A stretch of DNA of 7,663 nt, taken from NCBI GenBank assembly GCA_025351525.1, contig JANXVV010000355.1, forward strand, positions 1-7,663. The letters run 5' to 3'. Below the pieces are notes generated by a model. That model was not told the DNA's origin, made no database searches, and saw nothing but the letters and a program-made list of their open reading frames with translations. Source of the stretch: Humisphaera sp. (GTDB lineage: Bacteria; Planctomycetota; Phycisphaerae; Tepidisphaerales; Tepidisphaeraceae). The position numbers and the translations under genes were made by a program. Below are positions 5,595 through 7,663 of this stretch, piece after piece; position 1 is the stretch's first letter; each line of letters opens with the position of its first letter.

Positions 5595-5669
5595 GGTGGC
5601 ATGGGCGTCCCGCCGGTGCTTTTCAGCCGTCTGAATGCACGGGCGAGCCGCCCATGCCATCCGTTTTTT
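5595..5669. repeat. REPIN-like palindrome, copy 4 of 4 (most diverged)
   Basis: The left arm 5595-5619 begins GGTGGCATGGGCGTC. The right arm 5637-5661 ends CCGCCCATGCCATC. Eleven outer base pairs (TGGCATGGGCG) and the inner GTGC with GCAC are kept, with mismatches between. The loop shares TTCAGCC with copy 1. Six T (5664-5669) follow the right arm. It begins only 4 bases after the secG stop. Confidence 0.8.
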
Positions 5670-5697
5670 GAACAGATCGATTTTGGATTGAGGCCGC

Positions 5698-6579
5698 ATG
5701 ATTGTCAGCATGACCGGATTTGGAGATGCCGTCGCCGAAAAGAACGGCTCGCACTACGCCGTCGAAATTCGGTCGCTCAACAATCGCTTCTTCAAAGCGG
5801 TCATCAAGCTCCCCGATATCGTGAGCGGCTTGGAACCGGAATTGGAATCTCTGCTGCGCGAGCAACTGGGCCGCGGCTCGGTGACGTACATTTTGAAGAT
5901 TCGCAGCGAGAGCGCCGAGGCGGCTTACAAGATCAACACCCAGGCGCTGAAAGCCTATATCGATCAGCTCTCCGGTATCAAAAGTCTCGATGGGAATTTG
6001 AAATTGGATCTCGGTGCCCTGCTCAGTCTGCCCGGCGTATGCCAGGAACCGCGCGATGAGACGGATGAGATCGAGCAGCATGGCCCCCTGGTTCGCGAGC
6101 TGTCCGTCAAGGCCATCATCAAACTTAACGGCATGCGGCAACGCGAAGGCGCAGCGCTTTTCAACGACCTGATGAAACACTCGAAAGCGATCACGACAAA
6201 CCTGGCCGAGATCGAAAAACGAGCCCCTTTTGTCATCGAGGAATATCACAAGAAGCTCACCCAGCGCGTGAATCAACTGATCAGCAAGGCTGAGTTGCAG
6301 TTGGACAGCGCGACGCTCTGCAAAGAGGTCGCCCTCTTCGCCGAGCGAACCGACATCAGCGAGGAAATCCAACGGCTGACCAGCCACATGGAAGCCTTTG
6401 AAAGCGCCTGCAGAACCGGCGAACACCCTGGCCGCAAATTGGATTTCATCACCCAGGAAATGCTGCGGGAAGCGAATACAATCGCCAGTAAAGCCAACGA
6501 CGCCCAGATCGCACGGCATATCGTGGAGATCAAGGGGGCGATCGATCGGTTGAAGGAACAGGTTCAAAATGTGGAATGA
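5698..6579 (+). CDS. yicC: YicC/YloC-family endoribonuclease
   Basis: The 293-residue product has the full two-part structure of the family. The N-terminal part starts MIVSMTGFGDA and has VEIRSLNNRFF (about 22-32) and the GRGSV region. The DUF1732-type C-terminus is GRKLDFITQEMLREANTI (245-262) followed by ASKANDAQIARHIVEIKGAIDRLKEQ. Members have been shown to be metal-dependent endoribonucleases (YicC of E. coli, YloC of B. subtilis); activity here is inferred. The middle is long and helical, probably coiled-coil. GAGG (5690-5693) ends 4 bases before ATG. The yicC-gmk-rpoZ order is conserved across many phyla. A perfectly placed 7-base-unit hairpin begins 7 bases after its stop. Confidence 0.93.
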   Translation: MIVSMTGFGDAVAEKNGSHYAVEIRSLNNRFFKAVIKLPDIVSGLEPELESLLREQLGRGSVTYILKIRSESAEAAYKINTQALKAYIDQLSGIKSLDGNLKLDLGALLSLPGVCQEPRDETDEIEQHGPLVRELSVKAIIKLNGMRQREGAALFNDLMKHSKAITTNLAEIEKRAPFVIEEYHKKLTQRVNQLISKAELQLDSATLCKEVALFAERTDISEEIQRLTSHMEAFESACRTGEHPGRKLDFITQEMLREANTIASKANDAQIARHIVEIKGAIDRLKEQVQNVE

Positions 6580-6586
6580 GAGAGAT

Positions 6587-6651
6587 TCGTAAAACGTAAT
6601 ACGTAAAACGTAAAAAGAAATTCTTTACGTTTTACGTTTTACGTTTTACGT
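6587..6651. repeat. Heptad stem-loop, 4 + 4 units of TTTACGT type
   Basis: The left arm has four units, TCGTAAA, ACGTAAT, ACGTAAA and ACGTAAA (6587-6614). The loop is AAGAAATTC (6615-6623). The right arm has four perfect TTTACGT units (6624-6651). The result is a 28-bp stem with two mismatches, both in the outer units of the left arm. The exact 4 + 4 symmetry and the 7-base period are clear by eye. It fills the whole yicC-gmk gap, 7 bases after one gene and 8 bases before the next. Confidence 0.92.
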
Positions 6652-6659
6652 TTTATCAA

Positions 6660-7250
6660 ATGGCATCCTCCCTCCATCATCCCGGCCAACTCATCGTCCT
6701 CGTCGGCCCGAGCGGCGTCGGCAAGAGCACGATCGCACGGCGGTTGGCCGAGCGGATGGACGTCAAATACATCGTCAGTGCCACCACGCGCGAAAAACGG
6801 CCCGGCGACGAGGATGCGAAGATTTATGAGTATGTGACCCGCGATGAGTTTTTTAAACGACTCGACGCCGACGCCTACCTGGAATACGCCCAGGTCTATG
6901 GCGACTACTACGGCACCCCCAAGCATCCGGCCATGGACTATTTGGTAGCGGGTCAGGATGTGCTGGTGGAAATCGACATGCAGGGCGCATTGCAGGTTCG
7001 GTATCAATACCCGAATGCCCTGCTCGTCTTCGTGCTGCCGCCGGACGCGCAGACGCTGTTACAGCGGTTGACCGATCGCGGTCGTGACTCGGCGGATGAA
7101 ATTCAAAAGCGTTTCCGGGTGGCGAAGCGCGAAGTGCAGATGGCCAAGGGAAGCCGTGCGTTTGACCATATGGTCATCAATGATACCGTGGAGCGGGCGG
7201 TGGAAGAGATCATCAAGACGATTAAGCATAAAAGATCCGGCGGGATTTGA
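6660..7250 (+). CDS. gmk: Guanylate kinase
   Basis: Guanylate kinase phosphorylates GMP to GDP with ATP, a step needed for all guanine nucleotides. The 196-residue product has the P-loop GPSGVGKST (16-24) and the GMP-binding segment SATTREKRPGDEDAKIYEYV (40-59; Arg44, Arg47 and Tyr56 in the expected places). It also has YLEYAQVYGDYYGTPK (73-88, with Glu75 and Tyr84), VLVEIDMQGA (101-110) and the lid region around TDRGRDSADEIQKRF. The start must be ATG 6660: the P-loop begins at residue 16, no alternative ATG, GTG or TTG lies between, and upstream is only the heptad hairpin. There is no Shine-Dalgarno, because the bases just before the ATG are TTTATCAA and then repeat. rpoZ follows, as in many genomes. 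Confidence 0.96.
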   Translation: MASSLHHPGQLIVLVGPSGVGKSTIARRLAERMDVKYIVSATTREKRPGDEDAKIYEYVTRDEFFKRLDADAYLEYAQVYGDYYGTPKHPAMDYLVAGQDVLVEIDMQGALQVRYQYPNALLVFVLPPDAQTLLQRLTDRGRDSADEIQKRFRVAKREVQMAKGSRAFDHMVINDTVERAVEEIIKTIKHKRSGGI

Positions 7251-7261
7251 AGAAGAGAAAA

Positions 7262-7353
7262 GTTGCCAGTTGTTAGTTGCCAGTTGCCAGTAAAAGGCAA
7301 AAGACAATTCGCATTTACTGGCAACTGGCAACTGGCAACTGGCAACTGGCAAC
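7262..7353. repeat. Heptad stem-loop, 4 + 5 units of TGGCAAC type
   Basis: The left arm is GTTGCCA, GTTGTTA, GTTGCCA, GTTGCCA (7262-7289) plus GTAAA (7290-7294). The right arm is TTTAC (7314-7318) plus five perfect TGGCAAC units (7319-7353). The stem is 33 bp with one variant unit, a 19-base loop, and one unpaired unit on the right. It starts 11 bases after the gmk stop and ends just before the rpoZ SD. Confidence 0.92.
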
Positions 7354-7365
7354 TACGAGGAATTT

Positions 7366-7593
7366 ATGATTGAAGCCCTGAAGAGTGACGAAATCGTGCA
7401 TAAGGTCGGCGGACGGTTCAAACTGACGGCGCTGATCCAGAAGCGGATGATCGAACTGATGGACGGCGCCCGCCCGCTGGTCGAGCGGAACGGGCATATG
7501 ACCGATCTGGAAGTGGTCGTGCAGGAAATTTTGCAGGACAAGATCGCCATCGATTACGAGGCGAGTGGATTGGCGCTGCCGACGAAGATTTGA
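7366..7593 (+). CDS. rpoZ: DNA-directed RNA polymerase omega subunit
   Basis: Omega helps fold and hold the beta-prime subunit in RNA polymerase and in many bacteria contributes to the ppGpp site. The 75-residue product shows the family pattern. VGGRFKLTALIQKRMIEL corresponds to the conserved GNRFxLVLxAxxRARxL helix. GARPLVE and a following segment ending in LEVVVQEILQDKI (about 48-60) correspond to TVIALREIxEGKI. The length is within the usual range (70-90). GAGG (7357-7360) ends 5 bases before ATG 7366, immediately after the last heptad of the upstream repeat. It sits directly downstream of gmk, the classical neighbour. The sequence is somewhat divergent, but position and motifs agree. Confidence 0.88.
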   Translation: MIEALKSDEIVHKVGGRFKLTALIQKRMIELMDGARPLVERNGHMTDLEVVVQEILQDKIAIDYEASGLALPTKI

Positions 7594-7603
7594 TTCTCCG
7601 GTC

Positions 7604-7631
7604 CCCTCCCCCCGGTACGCCGGGGGGAGGG
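7604..7631. repeat. Perfect 12-bp G/C hairpin after rpoZ, repeat-like
   Basis: CCCTCCCCCCGG (7604-7615), loop TACG (7616-7619) and CCGGGGGGAGGG (7620-7631) form a perfect stem beginning 10 bases after the rpoZ stop. It is followed by TTAGGGTGAGGGG, not by a T-run, so it is not a standard intrinsic terminator. The sequence resembles a dispersed CCCTCCCC/GGGGAGGGTTAGGGTGAGGG repeat found in many high-GC genomes (recalled, not searched). It may still act as a 3' barrier on the mRNA. Confidence 0.65.
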
Positions 7632-7663
7632 TTAGGGTGAGGGGTCTTGCATTTCTTCGGGTT

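Noticed and set aside
5623..6567. 314-codon minus-strand open frame across yicC
   Set aside because: It is antisense to a complete YicC protein and begins inside a palindromic repeat; no family resemblance.
7262..7353. CRISPR-like tandem repeats
   Set aside because: The units are 7 bases with no spacers and are mirrored around a loop. This is a stem-loop of simple repeats, not a CRISPR array, and no cas gene is near.
1..7663. tRNA, rRNA, transposase, toxin-antitoxin or defence genes
   Set aside because: I looked on both strands for cloverleaf structures, rRNA signatures and characteristic protein motifs and saw none. The window is housekeeping genes plus repeats.

Overview
The window is a stretch of bacterial chromosome with only housekeeping genes, all on the + strand. 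In order they are the 3' end of arginine decarboxylase (speA), ribosomal protein S1 (rpsA), a type I-beta DAHP synthase (aroF), triosephosphate isomerase (tpiA), SecG, a YicC-family endoribonuclease, guanylate kinase (gmk) and RNA polymerase omega (rpoZ). All seven complete genes look intact, with their catalytic or signature motifs in place. The moderately high G+C, the tpiA-secG-yicC-gmk-rpoZ order and the abundance of palindromic intergenic repeats suggest a member of the PVC group, most likely Planctomycetota (Phycisphaerae-like). That placement is inference; no rRNA or taxon-specific marker is present.

Layout. 1-94: speA tail. 95-1006: a 912-base gap filled with imperfect palindromes and GC-rich repeat debris, ending in a good promoter candidate and a structured rpsA leader. 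1007-2770: rpsA. 2771-3144: a repeat, a likely rpsA terminator, then a sigma70-type promoter for aroF. 3145-4200: aroF from a TTG start. 4201-4414: two nested palindromes. 4415-5161: tpiA. 5267-5590: secG. 5698-6579: yicC. 6660-7250: gmk. 7366-7593: rpoZ. 7594-7663: a GC-rich hairpin. About a quarter of the window is non-coding, and almost every gap holds a dyad-symmetric repeat.

Function. rpsA serves translation; aroF opens the shikimate pathway; tpiA is glycolytic; secG belongs to the Sec translocon. yicC-gmk-rpoZ is a conserved RNA and nucleotide gene cluster known from many phyla (compare yloC-gmk-rpoZ in Bacillus). The tpiA-to-rpoZ genes are probably co-transcribed, but each junction is interrupted by a strong RNA hairpin encoded by a repeat.

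The interest lies in the intergenic DNA. Four copies of one REPIN-like palindrome (core GGTGGCATGGGCGTC) are present, one of them nested inside a different palindrome. Three unrelated stem-loops are built from 7-base units (TCGTCAT, TTTACGT, TGGCAAC types). One hairpin directly abuts the SD-less gmk start, and the rpsA leader has no SD but carries a U8 tract and a G/C hairpin. I see no defence system, mobile-element gene, CRISPR array, tRNA or rRNA.
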